From: Catellatospora sichuanensis
GTDB taxonomy: Bacteria > Actinomycetota > Actinomycetes > Mycobacteriales > Micromonosporaceae
Assembly (NCBI RefSeq): GCF_007483665.1
Contig: NZ_VIQO01000001.1
Coordinates: forward strand, 1 to 64,000
Direction: 5' to 3'
DNA length: 64,000 bases
Made by a program: the position numbers and the translations under genes. The notes beneath the pieces are model-generated. The model had not been told where the DNA came from. It did not search any database and was given only the letters and a program-made list of their open reading frames with translations. Positions within the stretch are counted from its first letter, which is position 1. Each line of letters starts with the position of its first letter. Positions 1 to 8,585 of the stretch are shown piece by piece.

Positions 1-127
1 TACAACGCCAACCGTCTACATTCCACCCTCGGATACCGCACACCCACCGAGGTCCGCCTCGGGTATCGTCACGACCACGCCCTCGCAGCGTGAGAACCCC
101 GGTGTCCGGTCCTGGGGTGGAAGCTCA
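1..127 (+). mobile_element. 3' end of an IS3-family insertion sequence (transposase OrfB C-terminus)
   Basis: The first 93 bases read in frame as the last 30 residues of an IS3-type DDE transposase, with the YNxxRxHSxLGYRTPxE signature found just before the stop of OrfB proteins, ending in TGA at 91-93. The bases after the stop probably hold the right inverted repeat, ending in CA around position 127; the exact end is inferred because the left end is outside the window. The element has landed in the 5' part of a GntR-type regulator gene. Seen: the transposase tail. Inferred: the IS boundary. Confidence 0.8.
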
Positions 128-875
128 CACCTCAGGTGAGTTGGCCGGCGGACAGAGCCTCCCGAGCGAGGCTGACTTCGTTGCGCGCTACGGGGTAAGC
201 AAGCACACGGTCAAGACTGCCCTCAACTTCCTCAAGGCTGAGGGCCTACTACTGAGCGAGCGTGGCCGCCCCTGGTGGGTCCGCCCCGTCAGGGTGTCTC
301 AGAACACCCGGTACGCCTCCGGCAAGCGGAACTATCAACCAGACGTTGACAGCCGGTTTGAGGCTGAGCACGGGGTTCCGTGGGCGGTGTTCAGTCCACA
401 GCTCCAACGCGTTTACACGATCAAGCCCGCAACCCCACGGATTGCCGTTGCCCTCCGGGTGCCCGAGGGTGCCGACGTGTGCGAACGTCGGTGGATACAC
501 AGCATTGACGGAGTGGTCATGCGGGTGGCCTGGTCATACGTGAGTATGGAGCAGTTCGGCGGGACAGTCCTCACCGATGAGAACGAACCGCCGTGGCCTG
601 GTGGCACTATCGCGATGCTCCGGCACCTTGGCTATGACGTGTCATCGGTGCACATTGAGGCCAGTCTCAAGCGGGCCCGGCCACATGAGGCCGTGTTGAT
701 GGACGTAGAGGAGGGTTCGCCCCTCCTGGACACGTGGCGCGCTCAGGTGGTCAACGGTCACGCCGTTGAGGTGGCTAGGCACACCTACCCCGAACGTGCC
801 GGACACGTCCTAGTGTTTGACGTGCCACTAGAACAGCCTGAGTGGCGAGAATGGTTCGGTAAGTCGTACGACTAG
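90..875 (+). pseudogene. GntR/HutC-type (UTRA) transcription regulator, 5' end removed by IS3
   Basis: The reading frame encodes most of a GntR-family winged helix (GELAGGQSLPSEADF then YGVSKHTVKTALNFLKAEG, about residues 17-50) followed by a UTRA-type ligand domain to residue 261. Normal family members have one more helix of about 20 residues before the GEL segment; here that part is replaced by IS-derived sequence, and the GTG at 90 overlaps the transposase stop. HutC-type regulators bind palindromes of the form GTnTAnAC, and this prophage carries 29 such sites, one inside this gene (411-418). I infer that this was the prophage repressor and is now damaged. A terminator follows at once. What remains could still be expressed from the IS, but should bind DNA poorly. 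Confidence 0.75.
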
Positions 876-877
876 CA

Positions 878-904
878 GGGGCCCTCCGGGGCCCCTCTTC
901 TTTT
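878..904 (+). terminator. Intrinsic terminator after the GntR remnant
   Basis: A GC-rich stem of the GGGGCCC/GGGCCCC type with a TCC loop starts 3 bases after the stop codon and is followed by a T-rich tract. Confidence 0.85.
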
Positions 905-919
905 ACCCTGCCCCCCGAG

Positions 920-966
920 TTGACGCCGTTTAAACCTTCATGCTAATATTTGTAACGTCAGCAAGG
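920..966 (+). promoter_or_regulatory. Promoter with operator in the spacer, gene 1025
   Basis: The -35 box TTGACG (920-925) and -10 box TAATAT (944-949) are 18 bases apart, and GTTTAAAC (928-935) lies in the spacer, so a bound repressor should block polymerase. The -10 is followed by TTGTAAC and then the shared tag GTCAGCAAGG (957-966), where transcription should begin. A leader hairpin with 9-base arms follows at 970-1004. Confidence 0.75.
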
Positions 967-1024
967 GAAGCCCTGCTAACGAATTGAAAACTCAATAGCA
1001 GGGCGTAAGGGGAAGGAACCCCGA

Positions 1025-1282
1025 ATGTCCGACAGGCATGTAGCCGATGTCCCCCGCTACCTCTCCGAGGTAGCAACAAACACCGGGCTTGAGCTTGGAC
1101 ACGCGAAGTATGCGGTAGTAGCCGGGTACTTTGACATCAAGCGAGAGAAGGTAGTTTGCGGGGCGGAGGGTTGCCCGGAGTGGATGCCCATTCACCTCAT
1201 CGTGCGGGGTGCATGGCCCGAGGATCACGTAACGTGGTTCATCTGCACCGCTTGTGGCATCTCGGATGTCTGGTTGAACTAA
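1025..1282 (+). CDS. Small cysteine-pair protein, single-gene cassette
   Basis: This 85-residue protein is not recognised. It has two cysteine pairs, CGAEGC near residue 44 and CTAC near residue 76, spaced as in a zinc-binding fold. The ATG start is preceded by a GGGGAAGGAA ribosome site. It stands alone between its own promoter (920-966) and its own terminator (1283-1316). It is the first of four such cassettes, a layout typical of phage genes expressed independently of the lytic programme. The operator in its promoter suggests the phage repressor controls it. Function unknown. Confidence 0.7.
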   Translation: MSDRHVADVPRYLSEVATNTGLELGHAKYAVVAGYFDIKREKVVCGAEGCPEWMPIHLIVRGAWPEDHVTWFICTACGISDVWLN

Positions 1283-1316
1283 AAGAGGGGGGCCCTACGG
1301 GGCCCCTCTTCTTTTT
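1283..1316 (+). terminator. Intrinsic terminator
   Basis: A long stem (AAGAGGGG paired with CCCCTCTT, TAC loop) followed by CTTTTT begins at the stop codon of gene 1025. GTTTAAAC (1318-1325) follows directly. Confidence 0.85.
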
Positions 1317-1317
1317 C

Positions 1318-1382
1318 GTTTAAACGCCCTACCCACTTGAAGCTTATGTTTGTAACGTGCTACTGTTCTCTTGTCAGCAAGG
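1318..1382 (+). promoter_or_regulatory. Operator and promoter of gene 1409
   Basis: GTTTAAAC (1318-1325) lies upstream of a promoter with -35 TTGAAG (1337-1342), 18-base spacer and -10 TACTGT (1361-1366). The tag GTCAGCAAGG (1373-1382) follows at the usual distance. A second -10-like TTATGT with TTTGTAACGT lies inside the spacer (1344-1358), so the exact start is less certain than at the other promoters. Confidence 0.6.
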
Positions 1383-1408
1383 ATTGAGAACTAAACAGGG
1401 GAGCAACA

Positions 1409-1837
1409 GTGGACACCTACACGGTTACCTATGTCGCAATGGGCATGACCGATGACGTAACTACCTGCGAGATTTGCGGGAAGCCCGAGCTTAAGGGCAC
1501 GGTGCGGCTCATGCTGGTGGACTCGGACGGCAACTCCGAGGGTGAGGTTTTCGCGGGTGTGTCGTGCGCTGCCAAGCGCGCCGGCCGGAAGGCCACCGAG
1601 ATTCGGACTGAGGCCAAGCGTGCCGACAAGGCGCGCGAGAACGCGGTACGGGAGGCTCACAGCGCTTGGCGTTCCGCTCACTCCGAGTGGACCTGCAAGG
1701 TTCGGGACGCTCACTTTGGGCCCGTGCTGCCACGGCCGATGGTGGTTTGTGAGTACTACTCCACCCCGGAGTTTAAGGCCGCTAACGCGGCGTGGATTGC
1801 AGCCAACCCGGAGCCGCCGCGCCCGCACGGCTGGTGA
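1409..1837 (+). CDS. Zinc-finger/coiled-coil phage protein
   Basis: The 142-residue protein starts at GTG after a GGGGAG ribosome site. Near its start it carries CEICGKPE, a single CxxC knuckle, then a short beta-rich part with a third cysteine, and from about residue 60 a charged stretch rich in Ala, Arg, Glu and Lys that should form a long helix. I do not recognise the family. It is the second single-gene cassette, with its own promoter and terminator. Confidence 0.65.
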   Translation: MDTYTVTYVAMGMTDDVTTCEICGKPELKGTVRLMLVDSDGNSEGEVFAGVSCAAKRAGRKATEIRTEAKRADKARENAVREAHSAWRSAHSEWTCKVRDAHFGPVLPRPMVVCEYYSTPEFKAANAAWIAANPEPPRPHGW

Positions 1838-1841
1838 GACT

Positions 1842-1872
1842 AGAGGGCCCCTCCGGGGGCCCTCTTTCTTTT
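1842..1872 (+). terminator. Intrinsic terminator
   Basis: An AGAGGGCCCC stem pairs with GGGGGCCCTCT around a short loop, followed by TTCTTTT, just after gene 1409. Confidence 0.85.
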
Positions 1873-1945
1873 GCCAGGGGAAACAAGTTGGGAAAGCGCT
1901 ATCCGGAATAGATGCATACACATGGGCGCCCTTCCCGGATTGGGG

Positions 1946-1991
1946 TTGCGAACGTTTAAACGCCATGCTATGATTTGTAATGTCAGCAAGG
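1946..1991 (+). promoter_or_regulatory. Promoter with operator in the spacer, gene 2013
   Basis: -35 TTGCGA (1946-1951), 17-base spacer holding GTTTAAAC (1954-1961), -10 TATGAT (1969-1974), then TTGTAAT and the tag GTCAGCAAGG (1982-1991). The ATG at 1980 falls just before the expected transcript start, so it cannot serve as the start codon. Confidence 0.8.
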
Positions 1992-2012
1992 AACGAAACA
2001 AAGGGGAAAACA

Positions 2013-2285
2013 GTGAAGCTCTCCACCGCTCAGATCAAGACCCTGACCGCCGTTGCCGCCAACGGTGGAGTCATGAACGGCTACGCCGGTCAGAAGGGCT
2101 TCTACTGCAACAGCACTCCGGCCCTGGTTCGGATGGGCCTTCTCCAGAAGGTTGACAACTGTGCCGGGTGCGACGCTCACGGCTACTGGGCTGAGAAGTG
2201 CGAGGCCCCGATTAAGGGCAAGGGTGGCAACGCCTGCTACTACCGGGTTCAGATCACCGAGGCCGGGCGGACCGCAATCGCTTGA
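2013..2285 (+). CDS. Small winged-helix DNA-binding protein
   Basis: With the GTG at 2013 (ribosome site AAGGGG) the product is 90 residues. It reads as a winged helix: LSTAQIKTLTAVAANGG, then an ALVRMGLLQK recognition-helix-like segment and a C-terminal YRVQITEAGRTAI strand-helix seen in MarR/PadR-like folds. A four-cysteine insert (CAGC, then a cysteine on either side of a Gly/Lys-rich loop) separates the helices from the wing. The upstream ATG at 1980 is excluded because it lies in the promoter. It is the third single-gene cassette. A regulatory role is likely; its target is unknown. Confidence 0.65.
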   Translation: MKLSTAQIKTLTAVAANGGVMNGYAGQKGFYCNSTPALVRMGLLQKVDNCAGCDAHGYWAEKCEAPIKGKGGNACYYRVQITEAGRTAIA

Positions 2286-2290
2286 AAATG

Positions 2291-2310
2291 AGGGGCCCTC
2301 CGGGGCCCCT
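2291..2310 (+). terminator. Hairpin after gene 2013
   Basis: AGGGGCCC pairs with GGGCCCCT around TCCG. There is no clear T tract, so termination may be partial. Confidence 0.6.
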
Positions 2311-2316
2311 CCCCAC

Positions 2317-2357
2317 TTGACAAAGCTTCCCGACGAAGCTAATGTTTGTAATGTAAG
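2317..2357 (+). promoter_or_regulatory. Promoter of gene 2388, no operator
   Basis: -35 TTGACA (2317-2322), 17-base spacer, -10 TAATGT (2340-2345), TTGTAAT, then GTAAG. The spacer carries an imperfect AAGCTTC/GAAGCT dyad in place of GTTTAAAC, so this promoter may stay on in the prophage. Confidence 0.75.
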
Positions 2358-2387
2358 AAAAGACCCTCCTAAAAAAAGGACCCCACC

Positions 2388-2576
2388 GTGAACACTTTCC
2401 CGTTCGCTCCCGTCAACCCCGAGACTGCCCGCATCCGGGGTGCCAGCATGGCGAACCTCTACACTCAGCTTGACACCGTGCTTTGGCTTGGCGGGTACGT
2501 CAAGGGCAGCCCGGAGGAGAAGGCTTACGTTGAGTCCTTCAAGGAGGCCCGAGCGGAGGCCCTGAGGGTTCGCTAG
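2388..2576 (+). CDS. Hypothetical 62-residue protein
   Basis: The GTG start follows a purine-rich AAAAAAAGGA stretch. The product has no cysteines or membrane segment; the second half (SPEEKAYVESFKEARAEAL) should be helical. It is the fourth cassette and ends in a bidirectional terminator shared with the lysis operon. Not recognised. Confidence 0.6.
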   Translation: MNTFPFAPVNPETARIRGASMANLYTQLDTVLWLGGYVKGSPEEKAYVESFKEARAEALRVR

Positions 2577-2584
2577 AAACAAAG

Positions 2585-2625
2585 AAAGGGCCCGGTCCTA
2601 CCTCACGGTAGGCCGGGCCTCTTTT
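2585..2625. terminator. Bidirectional terminator between the cassette genes and the lysis operon
   Basis: A long stem (GGCCCGG and CCTACC arms around TCAC) has A-rich sequence on the left and CTTTTGTT on the right, so it can stop transcription from both sides. Confidence 0.85.
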
Positions 2626-2630
2626 GTTGC

Positions 2631-2882
2631 TCACAGACTGTCTAGGGCCGTCTGCAAACCCGGCAGCGCTGACGCGCCGCTCCCACGCCATACCGTCTCG
2701 CCATCCCTCACCAGGATCACGGTAGGTACAGCCTTCACCATGTAGTGCCGGGCCACCTCCGGGGACGCGTCAACGTCCACCAGGTCCACGGGGACACCGG
2801 CCCTGTCTGCCACAGCGTCCATGAGGGGGCCAAGCCGTTTACACGGCTGGCACCACTCGGCACTGAACCTCAAGACCCTCAC
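2631..2882 (-). CDS. Thioredoxin-like protein
   Basis: An 83-residue thioredoxin fold with the redox motif WCQPC (Cys11 and Cys14) and the cis-proline segment KAVPT (Pro53), both in the expected places for a short thioredoxin/glutaredoxin-like reductant. It overlaps the holin-like gene by 4 bases and is the last gene of the structural/lysis transcript. A likely role is donating electrons to the phage ribonucleotide reductase (32294-34351) or keeping a protein partner reduced. Its place at the end of a lysis cassette is unusual. Confidence 0.85.
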   Translation of the reverse strand: MRVLRFSAEWCQPCKRLGPLMDAVADRAGVPVDLVDVDASPEVARHYMVKAVPTVILVRDGETVWRGSGASALPGLQTALDSL

Positions 2883-3214
2883 GCGGTCGGCACCACCGGG
2901 GGCAGCTCCGCCGTAGCGTCCTCCTCCGGGGCATCCTCCGGAGCGTCAAGCTCCGACAGGATCTCATCGAACGACTCACCCTCAGCCGGGACCGGGGTGT
3001 TGAGGGCTTCACGGATGGCACCCTCAGCCTTGCCTACCGGCATGACCAGCGACCGGGTAACCACGGTCAGGGCCGCGACGATTGCGCCGGCCACGGCGAC
3101 ATCAAGGCCCGGAGGGATCGGAAGACCGAACACCACCACCAGGGCAAGCACAGCCTTAACCAGGTCCATGAGGACAACGGGGTTGTCCTTCAGGAATGTA
3201 ACGAACTTCAACAC
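2879..3214 (-). CDS. Holin-like membrane protein
   Basis: The 111-residue protein has a hydrophobic helix at about residues 14-32, a Pro/Gly turn (GLPIPPGLD) and a second helix at about 37-55, then an acidic Pro-rich tail. Two helices and a charged tail right after the endolysin gene are typical of phage holins, which form membrane lesions that release the lysin. Assignment rests on topology and position. The protein at 4013-4336 is a second holin-type candidate. Confidence 0.65.
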   Translation of the reverse strand: MLKFVTFLKDNPVVLMDLVKAVLALVVVFGLPIPPGLDVAVAGAIVAALTVVTRSLVMPVGKAEGAIREALNTPVPAEGESFDEILSELDAPEDAPEEDATAELPPVVPTA

Positions 3215-3221
3215 ATGCTCC

Positions 3222-4013
3222 TTATCGGTTGTAAAGCTTGGCCCAAGTCTTGGGGCCTACGATTCCGTCAACGGTCAGCTTCTTAGCCTTCTGGAATCGC
3301 TTGACTGCAATCTGAGTCAGGTTCCCGAAGTCGCCATCTACCCGGAGCTTGTGACCAAAGACGTTCAGGCGGGTCTGAAGCGTCCGGACAAGCGCGCCCT
3401 TCGCGCCCTTCTTGACGGTTGCCGGAGGCTTCCACGGAGGGGCAGGCTTACTCGGCTTGGGCGGGACAGGACCCGCAAGCGCAGCCTCAGCCGCGCGCCA
3501 CACAACGACACTCTCCCCCCGCAGGATGGACAGCAGGGCACGCATGGCCTTAGCGCTGTTGACGTACATCCGGTGAACACTGATATGGATGTGCCACAGG
3601 TGGGAGCTGTCCGAGGTAGCCGCAGCATTCCGCGCAAAGTCCCAACCCTCAACGGCACTGTCCGCATCGGCCTGGCCGTAGAACTCGCGGAAGTAGTTAG
3701 TGCGCTCATCGTTCGGGTCCTGGCCGGCACGCAGCAGACGGCCGGAATACTTGACCATTTCCGCCGGAGGCAAGCTGAAGTCGAAAGCCGCAGCCTTGTC
3801 ATCCGGGCCCGACTGGTCAGCCGCAAACTGAGCGTACGAGTAGTTGCCGGGCCAGTTCGCCCGGTTAGCCTTGCGCGTATTGTGGTATCCCTTTTTGTTT
3901 GCGTAGATGCCAGAAAGGGTGGCCTTAGGCTCCATAGCCTTGAAGGCGAGCCACGCCGCCCACATCTCATTGGTGATGTAGGCCGGACTTGGGTTAGGGG
4001 TAGGGGTAGCCAT
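3222..4013 (-). CDS. Endolysin: M15-like peptidase with peptidoglycan-binding domain
   Basis: The 263-residue protein has an N-terminal peptidase-like part with His44 (GYHN), Asp78 (AFDFS) and His141/His143 (WHIHIS), the spacing of zinc ligands in M15-type D-Ala-D-Ala peptidases and phage endopeptidases. A Pro/Lys-rich linker at about 175-195 leads to a C-terminal PG_binding_1 domain (LQTRLNVFG, VDGDFGNLTQIAVKRFQ, VDGIVGPKTW). It should cut peptide stems of the host wall at lysis. The start overlaps the preceding stop codon, and the holin-like gene follows after 7 bases. Confidence 0.85.
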   Translation of the reverse strand: MATPTPNPSPAYITNEMWAAWLAFKAMEPKATLSGIYANKKGYHNTRKANRANWPGNYSYAQFAADQSGPDDKAAAFDFSLPPAEMVKYSGRLLRAGQDPNDERTNYFREFYGQADADSAVEGWDFARNAAATSDSSHLWHIHISVHRMYVNSAKAMRALLSILRGESVVVWRAAEAALAGPVPPKPSKPAPPWKPPATVKKGAKGALVRTLQTRLNVFGHKLRVDGDFGNLTQIAVKRFQKAKKLTVDGIVGPKTWAKLYNR

Positions 4014-4336
4014 TACTTCCCTTCAATCGACATGATTTCGCGGAGGGAAGAGAACCCATCCGCCATAGCTGTCCGCATAGCGGCCAATTCCTCTCGGGTG
4101 TCGTGCATACTCCGGAGGATCTTGTTTTCAGACTCAAGCGCATCAACGCGCTTTTCCAGGGTGTTTAGGGCAGCCTCAAGGCGTTCCGCCTTGGCCTTCC
4201 AAGCCGCTGCCTCATCGCGCCATAGCGCGGAAGTTGTCTCATCGGAGGTGGCACGCCACTTGACGAATGCTGCGCTTACTGCGCCGATAGTCGCGACACT
4301 GCCCCAAATGAGGGCAGCAATTTCCATCCCCGTCAC
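4013..4336 (-). CDS. Membrane-anchored coiled-coil protein of the lysis cassette
   Basis: The 107-residue protein has one N-terminal membrane helix (about residues 5-25) followed by a long heptad-patterned coiled coil (about 40-95). This is the shape of small holin-associated or spanin-like phage proteins. It lies between the last tail gene and the endolysin and overlaps both. The precise role is not visible. Confidence 0.6.
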   Translation of the reverse strand: MTGMEIAALIWGSVATIGAVSAAFVKWRATSDETTSALWRDEAAAWKAKAERLEAALNTLEKRVDALESENKILRSMHDTREELAAMRTAMADGFSSLREIMSIEGK

Positions 4337-4848
4337 TTACTGATCCACTCGGCAGACAGGGCGACACCTGAAGCGGCGACATCCGTAGTGATGGAGACAC
4401 CGGCGGTGTGCTGAATGATCAGAGTGAGCAGGTCACCCGCCGCAAGCCGAACGAATTCGGAAGCGCTAGCGCGCGTCGAAACGGCCCCTGCTGACGGCAA
4501 GGTTGTAGCGAGAATGGCGGTACCGTTCTTACGGGTTTCCGCGTGCCGGTAACCGGTCGCGTGCTGAGCCCACGCCGCATTCTGAGTGATCCGGTAGACG
4601 CCATCCGTCTTGATCACGATCCGGTTATTGGCCGTATCAGCCATGCCGTCTGTGTCTTCCATGACAACGTTCAGCACAGCGGTAAACGTCTGGCCGCTAG
4701 TGCCTAGCGTCTGGTTGCTTGATTGCTTGATACGGCAAATCGGCTTATAGAAAACAGACTCTTCAAAGGCTGTCTTGGTGTGTTCAGTGAGCTTGGCTCC
4801 GGTGACAATCTCACCAGCGGAGAACCCGGCAAGGTCAGGAATTGCCAT
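4333..4848 (-). CDS. Tail-tip/fibre protein with C1q-like C-terminal fold
   Basis: I use the ATG at 4848 (MAIPDLAGF), which has a GGGGGT ribosome site; the ATG 21 bases upstream lies against the T tract of a terminator. The 171-residue protein has a short N-terminal attachment segment (FSAGEIVTGAKLTEH), then a beta-rich domain (residues 40-171) resembling the C1q/TNF-like jelly rolls at phage fibre tips. It likely takes part in host recognition. A terminator lies between it and the large tail gene upstream, so its expression can differ from that gene. Confidence 0.6.
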   Translation of the reverse strand: MAIPDLAGFSAGEIVTGAKLTEHTKTAFEESVFYKPICRIKQSSNQTLGTSGQTFTAVLNVVMEDTDGMADTANNRIVIKTDGVYRITQNAAWAQHATGYRHAETRKNGTAILATTLPSAGAVSTRASASEFVRLAAGDLLTLIIQHTAGVSITTDVAASGVALSAEWISK

Positions 4849-4871
4849 CGATAGACCCCCATTGGGCATAG

Positions 4872-4897
4872 AAAAGGGACCCCCGTAGGGGCCCCTT
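4872..4897 (-). terminator. Terminator inside the tail operon (minus strand)
   Basis: Read on the minus strand, AAGGGGCCCC pairs with GGGGGTCCCTT, followed by TTTTC. It sits just after the 4911-8585 gene and would set a lower level for the fibre and lysis genes. Confidence 0.75.
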
Positions 4898-4910
4898 CAA
4901 GTCGGAAAGA

Positions 4911-7900
4911 TTAGTAAGCGAGAGCGCAGGACTCATCATCGAGAACACCCGTAAGGGAGTCCTCTAGGACCCACGCCTCAGAGTCGGAAGCGTCCGACAC
5001 TTGGAGCGTCGTCTCCCACGTCCACACGGAACCGTCCCGCTTAACCGATGTGCTGATTCCCTCAATGAAGAAATCAAGTTCATCACTCGGGGCCGTGGGC
5101 GAGAGGTCAGTGAACCTCAGCCTTTGGGATACGTCAGCACCGTGCGCCAGGGCGACCGTACGCGCGTCAGCAAGCGACGTAGCGTCAACGCTCAGTTCCT
5201 CACACCGGGGACTAGTCTCCTTATACCGGTGGAGCAACCAACTAGCCGCATCCGCCAACTCAGAGGGCGAAGCAACGTTGCGCTTCACCGTGAGGCCCTT
5301 AGACCCATGCTCATCAACAGACGCTTGATCTCTGGCCGTTCGCTTCATGCCAGTAGACCGCTCGGCGGTAATGTTGTTGAAGATTCGCGCATCATCGGAC
5401 TCGAAGGTGAGTCCCGACATCCACTCATTGAGTGTCCACCTCACCGGGGCGTTTACACGCCGCGCCCGGTTGTGATAGACCGCTTCACCGGAGGGCCCGG
5501 CAAAGAACATGCCACCGGCGGATTCCGCAGCCTCAGTCAACACGTCGTATGCCTGAGCGTCATTGTCCCACCGGGGCGACAACAGCTCCGACATGCCGGG
5601 GTCAATCCTCCTGGACCCCGACCAACCGATTTGACTCAGAACCAAGTCAATGTGCCCAAGGTTTTCCAGATACTCAAAACGCGGCAGCGGTTGAGCCTCA
5701 TAGACATGGTGCTCGTCACCAAAGTTCTCCGCCCGGAAGTTGATTTCCGGGATGACGTTGTCAACGTGCTGCCAGTGAATGTGGTTGTAGACACCATGCG
5801 TGAACGTGTTCGTTCCCGTGGGCAGCAATCGCCCGCCCCACTGAATGAAGGCCGGGGACGGAAGGCGGTTGACGAAACCCGTTGAGGTCCCGCCAACGAA
5901 CGCCATACCGTTTAGGTGAACGGTAAGATGCGTCCCGATTGGGGATAGCTCAATCCCGTAGTTGACGCCAATGAAGTTAGGCTGACCGGGGTTTACGGCC
6001 GTACTCCCCGTGTAGTTCATGTCAGGGACACCCGAACCGCCACCCTTGGCGAACACCACAAGCCGACCGAGGTCATTCATTGAGATGGTCAGCAGTGGGT
6101 CACCGTTGGAGTTGTACGCACCAAACAACGGGGTAGTCGTACCGGTCGCGGGCCATTCGCCCTTCCACCAAAAGCCCGTGGATGTCTTGTCCCTCAGGGT
6201 GGTGATAGCCGGGAAGCCGTAATGGCTGAGGCTCAGAACGCCACCCTCAGTGTGATCCGCACCCGACACGGTGAAGCCACCGTTAGTGGAACCGTCAGCG
6301 TGGACCATCGTCTTGTCGCTGCTGAACTTGGCCTCTCCGGCAGGAGCATTCCGGATGACCAGAGGCCAATCCGTGATGTCCCTCAAGAGCGGCTGAGTCT
6401 CGCTCGCATCCTCCGACTCAGAACACGGCCAGTAGCTCAGGGAGTTCTGAGTGAAGAACGGATCGGGGTTGTAGTTCCGCATACTGTTGCGGTAATACGA
6501 CTCGATAGGCGTACTGGCGATAGCCATAGGGTCAACGCACGTAGCCTCCGTGATTGACAGGTGGCCGGCGGTTCGCGCGGTCCACCGCTCAACGAACCCC
6601 CTAAAGAGCGGATACATGCCCGAACCGTCAGGGTTGGGGGTTGGCGTACCCACACCGTTAATCCGCATCTTGAGCTTGGACAGCAGGGCCGTTGACTCAT
6701 CCGGATACCCGCCAATGCCCGTGACGAAGATTGCCGCACGGACCTTGCCAGCCTCGGGAACCTCAAACTCCACCTGAGAATGCCCCATCACACCATTGGT
6801 TGTGATGGTGTTCCCGAACAGAACCTCTTCAGTGCCAAAGTCAGGCTCATACAGGAGACACGTCTCCACGTAATCCGTGACATCGATCGGGCAAACGTCA
6901 GCATCAACGGTGACGACATCTCCCGGCCACACCTGGACAACGTCAGCGTTGCCCCGGAGGCCAGCGACAAAAAGCGTTTCCGCGTTGTCGCCCTGTGAGT
7001 TGTCTTTGATTTTGAACGCCTTGCCGTAACCAGGATGGTCAACAACAGTGACAACCGGTTCATACTGGTCATCATCAAAGTCAACAGGCCGGTTGTGGAA
7101 CCGGGGACTAACGATGTCCGCTGTTTCAGGGTTGACGCAATCGGGATGCACCCAGTTGTCATCGAGAACGGAGTACACGCGGATAGGCTTACGTGGCTTG
7201 GTGCCACGAGCCCAATAGTTCGTGTCCTCAAACCCGATCCATGCAACGTCAAGGGTTATGGGGCTGTTGCGGTTTGCGCCATCCTGGAAGGCGCGAACAC
7301 CCAACCGAGTACGGGCGTAGCTCGGATCATCGGCAAGCATGTAAACGTCTCCACGGACGATTACCCATTCTCCATTGGACTGGACCACCTTGCCATCTGT
7401 ATACATCTCACCAAGGGATGCGCCGGCCGCGCTCAGATCCTCCGAGAAGCAATCAACCCACGTGGCCCCCGCACCGGTGGCCCGGACCTTGGCGACAACG
7501 TGAGTGCCTTCCCATTGCGGTAGCGGCTTGTCATACCCGAGCGTGACCATGCCCGAGTCGTCCCAATCCCTGACGTTCAACTCATCAACTGCCACCATGA
7601 CTGGCAGGGTGTTAGTCACCTCCGGCGACAGCCGGAACCGGTACCCGATATAGCCGGGGTCGGTGTACTCGGTGTCATCCGCTACCGCCTGCCACTCAGG
7701 CTCAGAGGTTCCGTCAGCCCAAACCTTCGCGCTCAGCTCAAAGCCTGACTTATTGAAGGCAACATGGAAGAGGCCGGGGGAATAGCCGGTAATCACGGTG
7801 CGCAGAGTTGCGACAGTCTGAAACGAACCGGCTATGCACTTCACGATCATGAGACGGACAGTTCCGTCACTGAAGAAGTACACAAGTGCTGCGTAGTAGT

Positions 7901-8585
7901 TGTTACCGTCAACAATGCTGTTGAGTACGCCGTAAGAGACGTTTGCGTTCGTGCCGGTAGGCACAACCGGGAGACGGATCGTCGTACGGATGGAGGGATC
8001 TTCAAACGTGCGGGTAGAGCGCACCAGGTGTGGAGCATTCAGCCCGGTGAGGTTTACACGGCCCGCACCGTCAGCGCTCAGAGTGGAGAAGTTAGCCGCG
8101 TTGGCAGTAACGACGTTCCATGAACCTGTGCCGATAGTTGGGCTGCCCCAGCCACCCGACGTTGTCCGATCAAACGTGTCATAGAACGCGGGAGACAACG
8201 GGGTGGAGGTGGCCCCAACGCTGAGGCCCCCTCCGTCGATTGCCGTAGCGGTCACACCAGTGTTAGACCGGTTCTGAGCTACCCACTGCCCGCTACCCGT
8301 GCTTTGGGTAACGCTGCCACCCGCAGGATTAGAGACCGGGGCCCCAACCCCGGTGAACCTCTCGTCAAGCCAACGCACGTACTCACGGCCTGGCGTCCAT
8401 GCGCCATCCGCGTTGTCAAGGGTAATGGAGGCGGTACCGGATTCAACCCGGTCAAGCTCGTACGAGCGTCCCCGCTTAGCCGACACAGAAAGAACGGATG
8501 AGGTGATGTCGTCCCACACCACAAGCTCATCCGTCGCGTTGTTCTCCGTACCCAGCTCCACCCGGACATCCCGAGTGATACTCAC
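4911..8585 (-). CDS. Large minor tail protein with lectin-like domains
   Basis: A 1224-residue protein encoded directly after the tape measure, the place of tail-tip/baseplate proteins. The first 80 residues ([16 protein letters not shown], then [22 protein letters not shown]) match the start of actinophage minor tail proteins that bind the tail tube. The middle holds several beta-sandwich, LamG/concanavalin-like stretches (about residues 130-350, 360-470 and 790-930), and the C-terminal 250 residues resemble baseplate hub segments. It likely binds host surface sugar. Operator-like GTTTACAC sites lie inside it at 5451 and 8052. Domain borders are estimates. Confidence 0.75.
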   Translation of the reverse strand: MSITRDVRVELGTENNATDELVVWDDITSSVLSVSAKRGRSYELDRVESGTASITLDNADGAWTPGREYVRWLDERFTGVGAPVSNPAGGSVTQSTGSGQWVAQNRSNTGVTATAIDGGGLSVGATSTPLSPAFYDTFDRTTSGGWGSPTIGTGSWNVVTANAANFSTLSADGAGRVNLTGLNAPHLVRSTRTFEDPSIRTTIRLPVVPTGTNANVSYGVLNSIVDGNNYYAALVYFFSDGTVRLMIVKCIAGSFQTVATLRTVITGYSPGLFHVAFNKSGFELSAKVWADGTSEPEWQAVADDTEYTDPGYIGYRFRLSPEVTNTLPVMVAVDELNVRDWDDSGMVTLGYDKPLPQWEGTHVVAKVRATGAGATWVDCFSEDLSAAGASLGEMYTDGKVVQSNGEWVIVRGDVYMLADDPSYARTRLGVRAFQDGANRNSPITLDVAWIGFEDTNYWARGTKPRKPIRVYSVLDDNWVHPDCVNPETADIVSPRFHNRPVDFDDDQYEPVVTVVDHPGYGKAFKIKDNSQGDNAETLFVAGLRGNADVVQVWPGDVVTVDADVCPIDVTDYVETCLLYEPDFGTEEVLFGNTITTNGVMGHSQVEFEVPEAGKVRAAIFVTGIGGYPDESTALLSKLKMRINGVGTPTPNPDGSGMYPLFRGFVERWTARTAGHLSITEATCVDPMAIASTPIESYYRNSMRNYNPDPFFTQNSLSYWPCSESEDASETQPLLRDITDWPLVIRNAPAGEAKFSSDKTMVHADGSTNGGFTVSGADHTEGGVLSLSHYGFPAITTLRDKTSTGFWWKGEWPATGTTTPLFGAYNSNGDPLLTISMNDLGRLVVFAKGGGSGVPDMNYTGSTAVNPGQPNFIGVNYGIELSPIGTHLTVHLNGMAFVGGTSTGFVNRLPSPAFIQWGGRLLPTGTNTFTHGVYNHIHWQHVDNVIPEINFRAENFGDEHHVYEAQPLPRFEYLENLGHIDLVLSQIGWSGSRRIDPGMSELLSPRWDNDAQAYDVLTEAAESAGGMFFAGPSGEAVYHNRARRVNAPVRWTLNEWMSGLTFESDDARIFNNITAERSTGMKRTARDQASVDEHGSKGLTVKRNVASPSELADAASWLLHRYKETSPRCEELSVDATSLADARTVALAHGADVSQRLRFTDLSPTAPSDELDFFIEGISTSVKRDGSVWTWETTLQVSDASDSEAWVLEDSLTGVLDDESCALAY

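Noticed and set aside
1980-2012. ATG 1980 as start of the winged-helix gene
   Set aside because: It lies between the -10 box and the expected transcript start; GTG 2013 has a proper ribosome site.
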